Assembly (NCBI GenBank): GCA_019614645.1
Contig: JABWDB010000011.1
Coordinates: 496,001 to 560,000, forward strand
Reading direction: 5' to 3'
DNA: 64,000 nucleotides
Source of the DNA: Stratiolaelaps scimitus
Taxonomy: Eukaryota > Arthropoda > Arachnida > Mesostigmata > Laelapidae
Shown here: positions 35,990 through 46,212 of the stretch, piece after piece
How the letters are laid out: every line of letters starts with the position of its first letter
Position numbering within the stretch: the stretch's first letter is position 1
Program-made: the position numbers and the translations under genes
Notes under the pieces: model-generated
Database searches by the model: none
Told to the model about the DNA's origin: nothing
What the model saw: the letters and a program-made list of their open reading frames with translations, nothing else

Positions 35990-36060
35990 TGCGCCGCCCG
36001 GGAATCGAACCCGGGTCGCAAGAATGGGAATCTTGCATGATACCACTACACCAGCGGCGC
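35990..36060 (-). tRNA. tRNA-Gly (anticodon CCC)
   Basis: The 71-nt gene folds as a standard cloverleaf: a 7-bp acceptor stem GCGCCGC/GCGGCGC plus discriminator A (35990), A box TGGTGTAGTGG (36053-36043), anticodon loop TTCCCAT with CCC at 36028-36026, and T-arm CCGGG/CCCGG with B box GGTTCGATTCC (36011-36001). No intron is present. A run of five T on the gene strand (35978-35974), about 12 nt after the 3' end, is a good RNA polymerase III terminator. It decodes GGG glycine codons. Intact stems and terminator argue for a functional gene rather than a SINE head. Confidence 0.96.
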
Positions 36061-38069
36061 CTCTTGTTTGCTTGTATATATAGACGTATATATGTAGATA
36101 AAGGTGAATTTTTATACAAAGATTTCCCTCGAATATCCTTGAATATATAAAGGGTCACGCAATTTCTATTTTTGGCACACACTTAAGGACAATGAGGCAA
36201 TGGGGCCACCTTGTTCCAGATATTCTACTACGAATATATAGAGAAGGGTGTCGCTTACCTGTAGTATTTCACGTTCAGCGGATAGTGCAGTTGTCCCCCA
36301 CTTTTATAATTGACTAATAAACATATACCAAAAATGTCTAATATGTACACTTCGAGTATTGTAAAACGTATGCTACAGGCCTTAAGTGGGTTGAGACAGC
36401 ACCAACGACCGCAGATCCTCACGAAGCCACACAGCGTTTGATGCGGTCAATACAATGACTATGTGTTATACACGATATCATGGTATCATTATAGTCTTAG
36501 GTGTGTATTTGTTATTCTAAAACATTATACATAGTACATTCATTGGATACAATGCAATGTACAATGACGACATTAATCGAATACGTGTCTCTAACCTCCA
36601 TTTTTAATCGAAAATTGCATAATGAGTCCGAACGACAAATGTCCCTGTTATCTCCGAATTGAGGCGCCTCTTCCCATCAATGCTATTACATAACGTGTAC
36701 GCAATCTGAGGTGGTGGACCCCGTCTGAAGTCTTCAATCTTAATCACACCACCATGGCGGCGTGGATGCACAGATTTGATCGGTTGCATCATCATCATCA
36801 TGATCTGGCTCGTTCTCAACGAAAACGTAAGTCTCGACACTTGGGACAGGGACGTCGCCAGTGTTTTCTCAAAATCCATTCGCTTCACCGGCTGCTCGAA
36901 CCGATCCCAGAGCCGCAGGGTGGCACGTTGCCGGCAGGCTCGGTTGTCCTGCCCTGCCGGCTTTCCGCGCGTTTCAAGATACCGTCGCCTCATCGGCCAC
37001 GGCCACCATCGAGTCCAGGCATGACGCGCTCTAATGCTGCGCACGGGTATCAGTTTGAAGCCTTGGCTAGTCCTCGAGCCGGCAGACGTTGTCACGTTTC
37101 GAATCGATGACGTCCACGGGTAGGCAGAGAGATCTAAGCGTTTGCTCAACAACAGTATGCCATGTTTTCGCTGTTTGTTTATGGGTGTTGATGTTGTTTG
37201 ACGCGTAACACAGACGTGCGCTGATCACCAGACGAGATGACGGAGAGACAGCGCTGGATTTGTTGACGCAAAATATTGTAGATATAACACTACAAGCTGG
37301 CGAAGTCGCCTCTGTCGGCTCTGTTAAGCCGTGGTGAGTTGGACAGTGAAGGGAGAGTCAATTGCGACAACGGGATGCGAGATACGATCGCTTAGCGGAG
37401 GCAGAGACGGGCGCTGTGACCGGTTGGCCCTGCGCGTCGGGGTCGTCTGCAAGGAGTTCCTTGGTGTCACTGCTGAGGAAGCATATGAAGAGGATCGGTC
37501 GAAGGTGTCTGAGTGAATCTCGAGAGGGGCCTTTGTCGCAAACAAGGGTTGTCCTTGGTGTGTGCTTTGCTGTTTGCTGTAGACTCATTGGTTAGCAGAT
37601 CCCTCTAGGAAGATCAGTGATGACCTGCGAGCGATGGCGCTTCTTTGCTCTGCTGTTCTTAGGCATGTATAGGTACCTTCAAATATGGCGACTCACATTG
37701 AGCTTCAAAGACTTTAAATGGGCACCTTGCTTTAGCCTTTTTTTAGACGAACAATTCAATAGCAATCCTACTAATTAGAATACGTAATATCCTTATTCGT
37801 TTATTACCTGGTGTAGAGTTTGAATGAAATTACACAGAGATCTGCAACAATTCCCTTACCTCACACAGTATGATCTTGTATCAGATATCGGTCGTGGCAG
37901 CTCGACTCGAGTAGCATTCGTTTGAATTAATTCATTTCCCATCGAACTGAGCTCGGCCTGCTGGCAGAGGGGCAACTTTTCACCCAGCTGTGAGCAGCTT
38001 CAAAGACAACGAAGACTGCAACCACAGTGAGCCCTCACTACCGGCCACAGGGTCAGGCTCCCCCTGCAC
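36061..38069. other. No supported gene
   Basis: A minus-strand frame at 36604-37152 is open for 182 codons but contains a CAT/ATG repeat (poly-Met) and no recognisable domain. A GAAAAC|GTAAGT donor-like site lies on the plus strand near 36829. No repeats of note. Confidence 0.4.
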
Positions 38070-38615
38070 TCAGTCGTGCCCAACGTAACCCCGATAGAGT
38101 ATTCCGTTCAGAAAAAAAAGGCCACCGTCATCCACTGGTGAATCATCGTGGTTGTGGGGGGTACCACTCTCAATGAGAAGTCTCCTTATATCATCGTGGC
38201 AATAGTAGTTCTGCCACTGTCCGCCGCCGCCGCCGCTCTGTTTTGCCAAGGTTCCCACGTGCGGCAGACCGGTGATGCCAATTGAAAGAGCGTGATCGCG
38301 TTGGATCTCCGCATCCGTGCGTTGTTTCTGCCCTGACGGCAGCGATCGTAACGCCGTGCAAACGAAACGTGCTCTCTTCTTATTAGTGAAGAAGCGTATG
38401 AGCTTGTGCACAATGAACGGTGGGATCTGTGAGAACTGCCTGCCGACGTGTGCTGGGCCACCGATGCACCGCACCCGGCGAACATCGATTCCTGAGACTG
38501 CAATCTGGACGAAAGGCAAAGTGAGCAGATTGAACAGACCACGATCGGTAATCGGCCGATCCGCCGAAATCGGGATCGCCGGCCACTCGGCCACTGTGCG
38601 ACCTCGGTCAGTCAC
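38070..38615 (-). CDS. Speculative open frame or exon, unrecognised
   Basis: A 181-codon minus-strand frame ends in TGA and has no ATG near its upstream end, so if coding it would be an internal or terminal exon. The translation is varied in composition (for example LFNLLTLPFVQIAVSGIDV and IPPFIVHKLIRFF), with a Gly run from a short CCG tract (38220-38233). The plus strand is also open for over 120 codons in the same place, which weakens the case. No family was recognised and no convincing acceptor was found. Confidence 0.2.
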   Translation of the reverse strand: MTDRGRTVAEWPAIPISADRPITDRGLFNLLTLPFVQIAVSGIDVRRVRCIGGPAHVGRQFSQIPPFIVHKLIRFFTNKKRARFVCTALRSLPSGQKQRTDAEIQRDHALSIGITGLPHVGTLAKQSGGGGGQWQNYYCHDDIRRLLIESGTPHNHDDSPVDDGGLFFLNGILYRGYVGHD

Positions 38616-40911
38616 GATTAAACGCTGTGTTCATTGGGTCCCGTCTCAGCCCTTCGGCGTATCGAAGGACAGCAGAAGAGAACTCAAAGAGTGAGCCGAG
38701 CAGCACCGAGTCCTGCGGATCTTCGCTAGGCCCGAACGCAAAAGTGGCCCCAAGCAAAAGTGACTTCGCGGTTGGCGCTGACCCGGACAGCCATCTCTAT
38801 GCCTCTGTCGATACATGTCCTCCTGAGATTGAAGATCCTTCAGCTGCGAAGAGATGCGGACCTCGCCAGACGGCGAGTGAGAGCGGAAGTTGGAACGAAC
38901 GACCATCGCCACGACCTCGCCCCGAAGGAACCTTGCGACGGGCGGCGGAGGTTACGGCAACAGACGCCGAACAGACGCCGCTTCGCGATGTGAACGTCGA
39001 GGACGTCGAGAAATCGATCCGGATGAACGTTGCTCAAATGATGTGCTACATAGAGGAGAGGAGTTCCCGAAGTAGCCATAACGCAACAAGTGACCGAAAT
39101 GAAGCTGATGCTATAGGGACACTATATCAGGTAGCTATATTGTCCATACGCCATGATCGTATTCGCCACCAATCATTTATACCGTTTGTTTCGCCTGCGC
39201 GTTAGTATCCAGCACCTTTGGTCATAGCGGTTGCGACAGGTCTCGGCTGAACCGAGACAAATAAACATGTTCATATCTCCACGTTCGTTTCGCAGATTTT
39301 TCGGGGTCAGTGCCATTTTAGCGGACACATCATCAGCATCATCAAGTATGACTTCTCGTCCAGCAGCGGATCGTTACATCACTATTTTCCTTCCTTTGAC
39401 CCGACTAACCCCACGACATCTAAGCAACCTGTAATCATTTTTCGATTCCCAACGATCCGATATCTACTCGGCTTGATACTGTTCACCATACTCGAAGCTA
39501 TGATCTATCCTGTTAGTACAATGATATCCGCCCGCCAGCGATCTCCATCGGAAGTCGTGGCATTCGTCGGCTTCGCAACGGAAGTCAAAACCCCTGCCGC
39601 GCGTTGGGGGTGCGCGAAAACATTTGCCAAGGGATGAGCTCGTAGGCGACCGGAACGCTTCGAGATATTCGTTGAACAACCGTAGCTACGAAGCGGACCA
39701 GCCAGTCAGCCAGCTACATGATAGACAAGCCTAATCCCGCTCTCAGGCAATGCTCCTATGGCGCGCTCCTCATAGGCGATGTGATGTGGCTGTAATGTGT
39801 GGGCTCGGCGCGGACCCGTCCGGACTTCAACATCAAGAATCGCGAATCGGAACAACTCAAAAACAATTTCAATCGAACAACCTGTCGCACAGCTACCGGC
39901 TACTAAACTCTCTCGAAATCGATGCCGAACGTTGGGTAGAAAGAGAGAGAGAGAGACAGCGCGAGAGAGAGAGTGAGAGAAAGATAGGCATTATACAGGG
40001 TGCGCATGAGATCGAGTTCAACACGAATCAAACTGGAGTGCACCGCAGGCGGGATCACCGAATCAAAGATCCGATCACAAGGAGGAGGTTCGAACAAGCT
40101 TTGGGTTCGCCAACCGGTGGGAACAATCTGGGCAGTTGAAGTGCTACAGCATAGTCCAGCCGGGAGGACATCGGGACACCGACTCAACAAGCGCTGGTCG
40201 ACCGGTTGAGAAGCGGCAGTGGAGACTGGTCGGAGCTCCCGAAGAGGACCATCAAATTTAAACGAGGGAAAAATTCAAAATCCTTAGTGCATCGCCGAGC
40301 CAGAAGCGACTGCGGGGCCACAGCAGCAGTGACAGCAGTTTAGGACGCACAAGTCAGGACACATCCGCCTGGTGGCGACCTCACACAGGATGCTGCCCCA
40401 CGAGAGGTGGCTGTTTCGCGACACGGGCGGACCCGCAGGCCGAAACAACATCGCCGGTCCTTGCGGGAATATCCGGACGAGGATGACGAATCGCGGATCC
40501 GGCCGATTGGCGCGGCGCAGGAGACGGAATTCAGTCAACTTGGCGGCAGTAACGAAATCGAGCTATGTTTGCTTCCGCGACACAAGAATTTTCACTGAAC
40601 TACAAAAGCGGCAGCATATATCGCCGATGATCGAAATTCGGCGGTCAATTTTCAAATTGACAAAGGAACAACAACAATAACCAGAAGAACCACGCATGCA
40701 CGGCGCCCTCCTTATCGGCTATACCAGCACGCCTGATCGTTTTCCGTGTGCGAATACGCCATCACTGTCTGGCACGCATACCCAGTCTGTCCTCTCTGCC
40801 CTTTGAACAGGTCCGATTCCTTTTTACGTTCGTCTTGCCCGGGGGTTGCTGCTGTTTGTTGCCACTGACCGTCCATTGCTGCTGCTGCTGCTGCCCCGGC
40901 AAAATACTTAC
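38616..40911. other. No supported gene
   Basis: A plus-strand frame at 38552-39205 is open but lacks an early ATG and splice support. A GA-rich run at about 39942-39984 and scattered CAG units near 40318-40340 and 40878-40895 are the only repeats seen. Confidence 0.4.
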
Positions 40912-41040
40912 AAACAAGTCGCCCCCAGTAAACCACCCCCGTTGCCTTCCCGTAGCGTCTGAATCTAGCGGGCGCACCGCTGTGCCAGATCGCTCGCTCC
41001 TCGAGCGCTGCGGACCTGAGAACGGCTCGAAGTCACTTTG
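40912..41040 (-). CDS. Candidate internal coding exon, 43 codons, phase 0-0
   Basis: On the minus strand a pyrimidine-rich acceptor (TTTCTCTTGCAG, ending at 41041) precedes the exon and a GTAAGTA donor (starting at 40911) follows it. The 129-bp exon is a multiple of three and is open in only one frame: the other two hit stops. The encoded peptide starts QSDFEPFSGPQRS, is rich in Ser, Arg and Gly, and ends WFTGGDLF. The donor ends the frame cleanly before a downstream CAG repeat. No family is recognised, and partner exons are not identified with confidence. It would belong to a minus-strand gene with long introns. Confidence 0.35.
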
Positions 41041-42373
41041 CTGCAAGAGAAATTACCGTTGGACTGGGCTGGACGCGGGGTAGTACCTGCACAGATTGTA
41101 CATATTGTATATAGATTTAGGTGTACAGTCTAGCGTATAGCTGTCGAGAACTAGCTACCGCTGCTGCTGCTTGTACAGCCCTCGCGGACTGTACCGTTTA
41201 TCCGTTATCGCGCCGCCGGCCCAGCGACGAGAGATTCCCACCATTGCGGAACTAGCTCGGTCACGACGTTGGTCCTTCAAGCGGCAGCCGTCACAGCAGC
41301 AGAGACGGCAATGGCGACAGTGGCTGATTGTGCTATGAAGGCTCAGGCCACAAAAGCTGCACTAGCACTAAGGCCGATGGTTATAGGTGTGTGCCTACAT
41401 CTCCTTCAGGTTCTTTAGGTTCGATGTACACACACACACGCATACCCCGCTCCTCGAAGGAGTGTCTACAAGCAGTAAACAGCCCATCTAGCAATGGGCC
41501 TGCCTACGAGCAGTAGCTGGCCACCGCAGAACAAGCGGTGGTTGTTCAGATCCTTTCGGATCGGCTTTTCGGATCCGCGTGCTTTCAAATCTCGTTTGGC
41601 TGTACTTGTGTCTGCATCTCCTTGAGTGGTGTGCATCTCGATGCGTGCTGTGTGTACTACACCGGTACATGATCAGCGTTCACCGCCCGGCCGCCGTGAC
41701 TCTGCAGACAGTGAATGCTGTGCGGCTACAGCGCAACGGGTACTTCTCACTCACCCCCTCAGTGTCTACTGTGTTGTAGGTGCTCGACGCGGGGCGTCGA
41801 TTCCCATAGTCTCCTTGCGCGCTAAACGCCGCTAAGCGACGCCGGCGCTGATCGTCGGCCACGGTAACCACCGGAACCAGGACCTGCTGACGCTACACAG
41901 TCGGATGAATCCACACCCAGCCGCCTGCCAGAAGGACTAAGGCTAGCCAGCCGTACGAGGAATTGGCCTGTCCGCTTGATCGCCAGAACGAACGTCCAGA
42001 GCGCGGACTGCGCCAATTATATAGATACTGGAGTAGTCTAGAGAGACACCGACAAAAGGCCGACAGCGTAGGCCGAAGGCAAAGGCAGGTGCACAGGGTG
42101 GCAGTTGAACATCCTGGAGCGACAGGCTCATCCTCCTTGAAGGCGAACGAAGGACAAAGCTACTCGGAGTCGAGCTACAAAGCATCGAGACATGACGCAT
42201 TTAGAAGATCAACGATCAGTTGGTACCAGAATGTTTTGCACGTTCATACGTTCGTATCTAGCACCTGAAGTGATGCATCGATTCGAGAGAACCTTCGGGC
42301 AAACTTCGAAAATGGTTGCTACGTCAACGTGTCACGTCGCGGAGGTACGCGGTAAGACTTTACCAGATATATA

Positions 42374-42411
<38 letters not shown>

Positions 42412-42606
42412 TGCCGGTGGATATGGAAAAACTAAATAGATAACATTCACTTTTCGAAGGTTCTCACGGAAAAATGACACTCTTTTGATCCCAGACCGCA
42501 ATGGATGGCTAAACGTCTATTCAATTCTCGTCACCCAATCGCTTTCGTAGTCATTGCTGTGCTCCATCTCAAATCGAACAAAAATAAAGTACAATGACCA
42601 AACATT
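41041..42606. other. No supported gene
   Basis: It contains CTG units near 41158-41175 and an (AT)n tract at 42366-42412. No coding, RNA or dispersed repeat signal was recognised. Confidence 0.4.
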
Positions 42607-42612
42607 TTTATT
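42607..42612 (-). terminator. Candidate polyadenylation signal
   Basis: AATAAA on the minus strand, about 226 nt after the stop of the speculative exon at 42838-43124. It is meaningful only if that exon is real. Confidence 0.2.
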
Positions 42613-42837
42613 CGAGCATCTTGTGCAACCACAGCGCTTCCGATCTGTATCCTGCGGCCACCTCGGTATAAGGCTCTTCCAGCCAAATTAATTTCAACTG
42701 TTGACACTGCACTGTGAGCGCGCGCGGCTGACAGTGCATTCGGGTGACATGTTCAGTGAACCTTATTGGCCTGCTTGTGAGCTCTCGGCCTGCCGATAGA
42801 GCCCTACAGAAAAGGTACGCGTTGGCCTACGCCGACA

Positions 42838-43124
42838 TCATAGCACCTCTACGCCTGTCTCTAGGACAGTTTCGACATCATACTCGTCCGGGTGTATCCG
42901 CACACAAATGTGTAATATGTGCAGGACGTTCAACATCCTCCGGACGAATAGCTCAGGCCGGTGACTCCGGAGGCAGGAGTCACCCCCGAGCTCGCCGAGT
43001 TCCTTCAAGTTTAACGCCCTGGAGTTCATCGGCTGTTCCCACAATGCTCGATCAGTGCTCGCCACCAGCGCGGACATTCGCAGGTCATCGTCGAAACCGA
43101 CGCCAGAGCTCCTGTCTCGGTGAA
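42838..43124 (-). CDS. Speculative terminal exon, unrecognised
   Basis: On the minus strand a CCTAACC branch-like motif (43150-43144) and an ACAG acceptor (ending 43125) precede a 94-codon frame ending in TGA at 42840-42838; AATAAA follows at 42612-42607. The C-terminal half reads RRMLNVLHILHICVRIHPDE, hydrophobic then acidic. The order acceptor, frame, stop and polyadenylation signal is what a last exon would show. The opposite strand is also open here and no family is recognised, so chance is quite possible. Confidence 0.2.
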
Positions 43125-43584
43125 CTGTCCGGGCAATGAAGGTGGTTAGGTTTGACCTGCGAGATCACGGCACACCTTGTTCCTTTCAGCCACAAGTTCA
43201 TGGTGGATGTAGCTTCGCAGGATATGACGCGATCACTGATGCTGCTGCTGCTGGGACGGGGATGTATCGGGGGCTCGGAAGCGAAGTCGGCGACAGGTAG
43301 CCAACCGATAGCCTGCAGCGCAATTTCCGATTGAGCTGTGTCCCATTATTATTAGTGGCGAAGTCAAGCAACGTCGATATCGTCATATATATAGGGGGTA
43401 CTATCCAGCTCAGTGGTTGTTCCTTGAGGTCGGTGCCGTTTTACGGGTAAACGTTGCTCACGGGTACGAGGAGGATCGCCCGTAATTAAAACAGCGTTTT
43501 CTGCCTGCATCTTAATTGTTCACCGCCACGGTGGACACAATACAGTGCTTTATAGGCATCTAATTCTATTGTAGTGATTTGTAG

Positions 43585-43869
43585 AATACAGGAGGTTCGA
43601 ATAGAAAAATCACAAAACGAACTAAAAACGCGAAACAACTGCAGAACGAAGCATTAACGAAACAGATTTCATTTAATTCGATATTGCGCAAAAGCCAAGT
43701 CCGACAGGACACCGTCAAGGCTGCAAATATATCCGGCCTCGTAGATTGCAATATAAAATACACACAAATTTGCAAGGTGAAAGATCTTCTGGAAAGTATT
43801 GCTTCTATTCAGAAACACCCCTTTAGTCAAACACTCTTAACGACCGAAGATTTAGCTGTTCTGTACTGA
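43585..43869 (+). CDS. Speculative terminal exon without Met, unrecognised
   Basis: A plus-strand frame of 94 codons ends in TGA (43867-43869) and contains no ATG, so it could only be part of a spliced gene or a decayed fragment. The translation is Lys/Gln/Ile-rich and looks helical (for example KVKDLLESIASIQKH), and the DNA is more A-rich than its neighbours. TAG just upstream (43582-43584) could serve as an acceptor. No donor exon was identified. It may be a remnant of an old coding sequence. Confidence 0.2.
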   Translation, partial: NTGGSNRKITKRTKNAKQLQNEALTKQISFNSILRKSQVRQDTVKAANISGLVDCNIKYTQICKVKDLLESIASIQKHPFSQTLLTTEDLAVLY

Positions 43870-44589
43870 AATGCGAAGTCTCGAGGACCAGGCCAGGCTC
43901 TAGCTCCGGGACGGCCTTCAGTAACAGCTACCCTCCAATTATAACTAGTGGGCGCGTAGACCAAACTCATACACGTTTTCAAAATAGCTGCGCAAGGAAA
44001 CTCGATCGACCATTTTTTGTCGATTGAAATTAAACGTTGTCTCTATGCAGCCTGTCGCACATATCCGGAGTCACTGCCGTATTCTGGGCAGGCTCGTAAG
44101 CACGGCACGAGGCTACACAGCTATATCTGCAAGTCAGTTTGTTCTATTTAAACGAAAATCAGTTATAGTTCACTTGAATTTCAGCATACTTGTCAATGTA
44201 ATCAAACATGACACTGCGGACGCAGGTTCACACTATGATATGACAGCTCCCTATGATTATAATCGCGTCTAATACCCGGCGTCTCTGCCAGGCCCTGCAT
44301 TGCGTTAGCAAGCAGATCCTCATGGTTAAAGGTGTAAAAGCACAACAGTGTCATACCAACGAGCTGTCTCATTGTCAACGACACGTGCAACGGAACCAAC
44401 ACCAGCGCCGCCTCTGTTCTGACTCTCTAGAACATCCCTCGCTGGAAGACATAGCTGATGACAGGATACGTTGGCAAAAATCGTCAACGTGAAGCGAATG
44501 CGAATGGTGTCTCGGAGTGTGTCTCCGACGATCTCCGGCTGAGACACACTGTTACTAAAACAACGACAAGAACGCCAATAATAACGAGC

Positions 44590-44626
<37 letters not shown>

Positions 44627-46135
44627 CCTCAACAACAATAACAACAACATCATCTAGCATCATCGCGCACACAAGCTGTAATTAAAACGACCATAAATCA
44701 GCGGGTAAAGCGAGCGTCAGATAGGACAGCATCAACGGAGGATGCTGCTGCTTCGCACGCAGCGTGTTCTATGTAGCAGGCCCGACACGAAAATATCACA
44801 TAATCGAGTATATTGTATGATACAGCACCCGTCGACGGCTCGGCGACCATCGCGATGGTGGCGTCGACAGCAGCCAGCGGTGGCTGGTTAGCCTGGTCGA
44901 GAGCTAACTAAGCGGATCGGGTCTACATCGGGTAGCGCGCTCAGTCAACACTCGCGATATCGAGTCGGGCCAAGCAGTGTCTTCGATTCGAGTTCGGTTG
45001 CCGGTTCGCCACTGCCGGGGCACTCAAACGAAATGAGCAGTCTACGGAGACACTTCGGCCACGCCGCACAATGACACACAGGATCGTCTAGAAACCGTAG
45101 AAACAGTATCATCACCAGGGGTTGTAGCAGCAGCAGCAGCGGTTACCACACTCATGCTATGATAGCATGCTATTCTGTATTCAGCGTTTCTCAGTGGACG
45201 ACCAGCCTCCGGCGTCCCCGCGTGGCTGTAACGGCGAGCTCTGCTATCGCCAGCTCGAACGTTCATGGGCTGGTAGAGCGTCGAAGTCGTCGACACCGAG
45301 GCGTTCTGTATTATCTTTGCTGGCGAGAATACACGTGATCGGGCGACGACACCGCGTTGCTTGTTCATTCAGAGGCGGATGATCCGGAAGCAATGGAAGG
45401 CCATGGCGTGGCCTCATCATTAGAATGACGCTGCTGCGGTGGTATACCATGTTCGGGACGATTTAGCGATGGCGTTTACAATCATATGAGTAGGTATCAG
45501 TGCCGCACAGCGGCGCAGTGCACAGCGGCGAGGAGTGAGGCGATTTGTCAGGGCTGTCAAGAGCTTTGGCAAATGACACCACGACAGGTAGAAGTAGCAG
45601 TGCCGGGTGTAGCCCGTTCCTTATCGAAAGAAAGGTTAGACAGGTTATAGTCAGGGCAGGTTGGTTTTGTGTAGGTGACAGCGCGAGCTGTCAAATGGAG
45701 CTGTCGCGGGTTCGGCAACATAGCCAGTGGCACTATTCACTCGTTCCTGTTTCGGCATTCGGTTAGCAAGGTGCTTCTGTACGCCGGGTTCCGCTGAGTC
45801 GATCGTCTGGTAGGTGCCAACAAGGCAACGCCGACAAGATTCAATCAAAACCGAAGATGTAGCCACGGGCTTCGTTCAGAGCGAACGCTTGCATTGTTGG
45901 CGGGGATATCCAGCGACGTTCATTGTGGAAGGTGACAATCGATTGTTCGTAGTTTATTCTAATATGTATAGGATTTATAGGGCGCGTGCGTGAAAGCGAT
46001 TCAGTCAGTGCAAGCTCGAATCTGCCCCAGCGCGAGGGGAGCGGCAGTTAGACGGTGGCCGGGTTGTCTCTGGCTGTGAAGTAAAAAGGCTGAGTTCGCG
46101 AGAGTTAGGAGTTGCCCTGGCGACCCGGTGAGCAT
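43870..46135. other. No supported gene
   Basis: The main repeat is (AAC)n at 44591-44649. Open frames around 44253-44547 occur on both strands without support. CAG units lie near 45127-45140. Confidence 0.4.
44591..44649. repeat. (AAC)n trinucleotide tract
   Basis: About 59 bp of caa/aac units with one ctc interruption. Confidence 0.95.
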
Positions 46136-46212
46136 AATGTACGAGAAGCTAAGCATTTTAAAGATTGCAATGTTCCTTTAATAAGCTAATAAACTTTTAA
46201 ATTTACCTTACT
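46136..46212 (+). repeat. tRNA-derived SINE fragment, diverged
   Basis: It contains gaagctaagcattttaaag, a diverged body, then aataagctaataaac and a decayed TTTACC tail. No head is recognisable upstream. Confidence 0.6.

Noticed and set aside
36604..37152. 182-codon minus-strand frame
   Set aside because: It contains a poly-Met run from a CAT repeat, no recognised domain and no splice signals; the opposite strand is open too.
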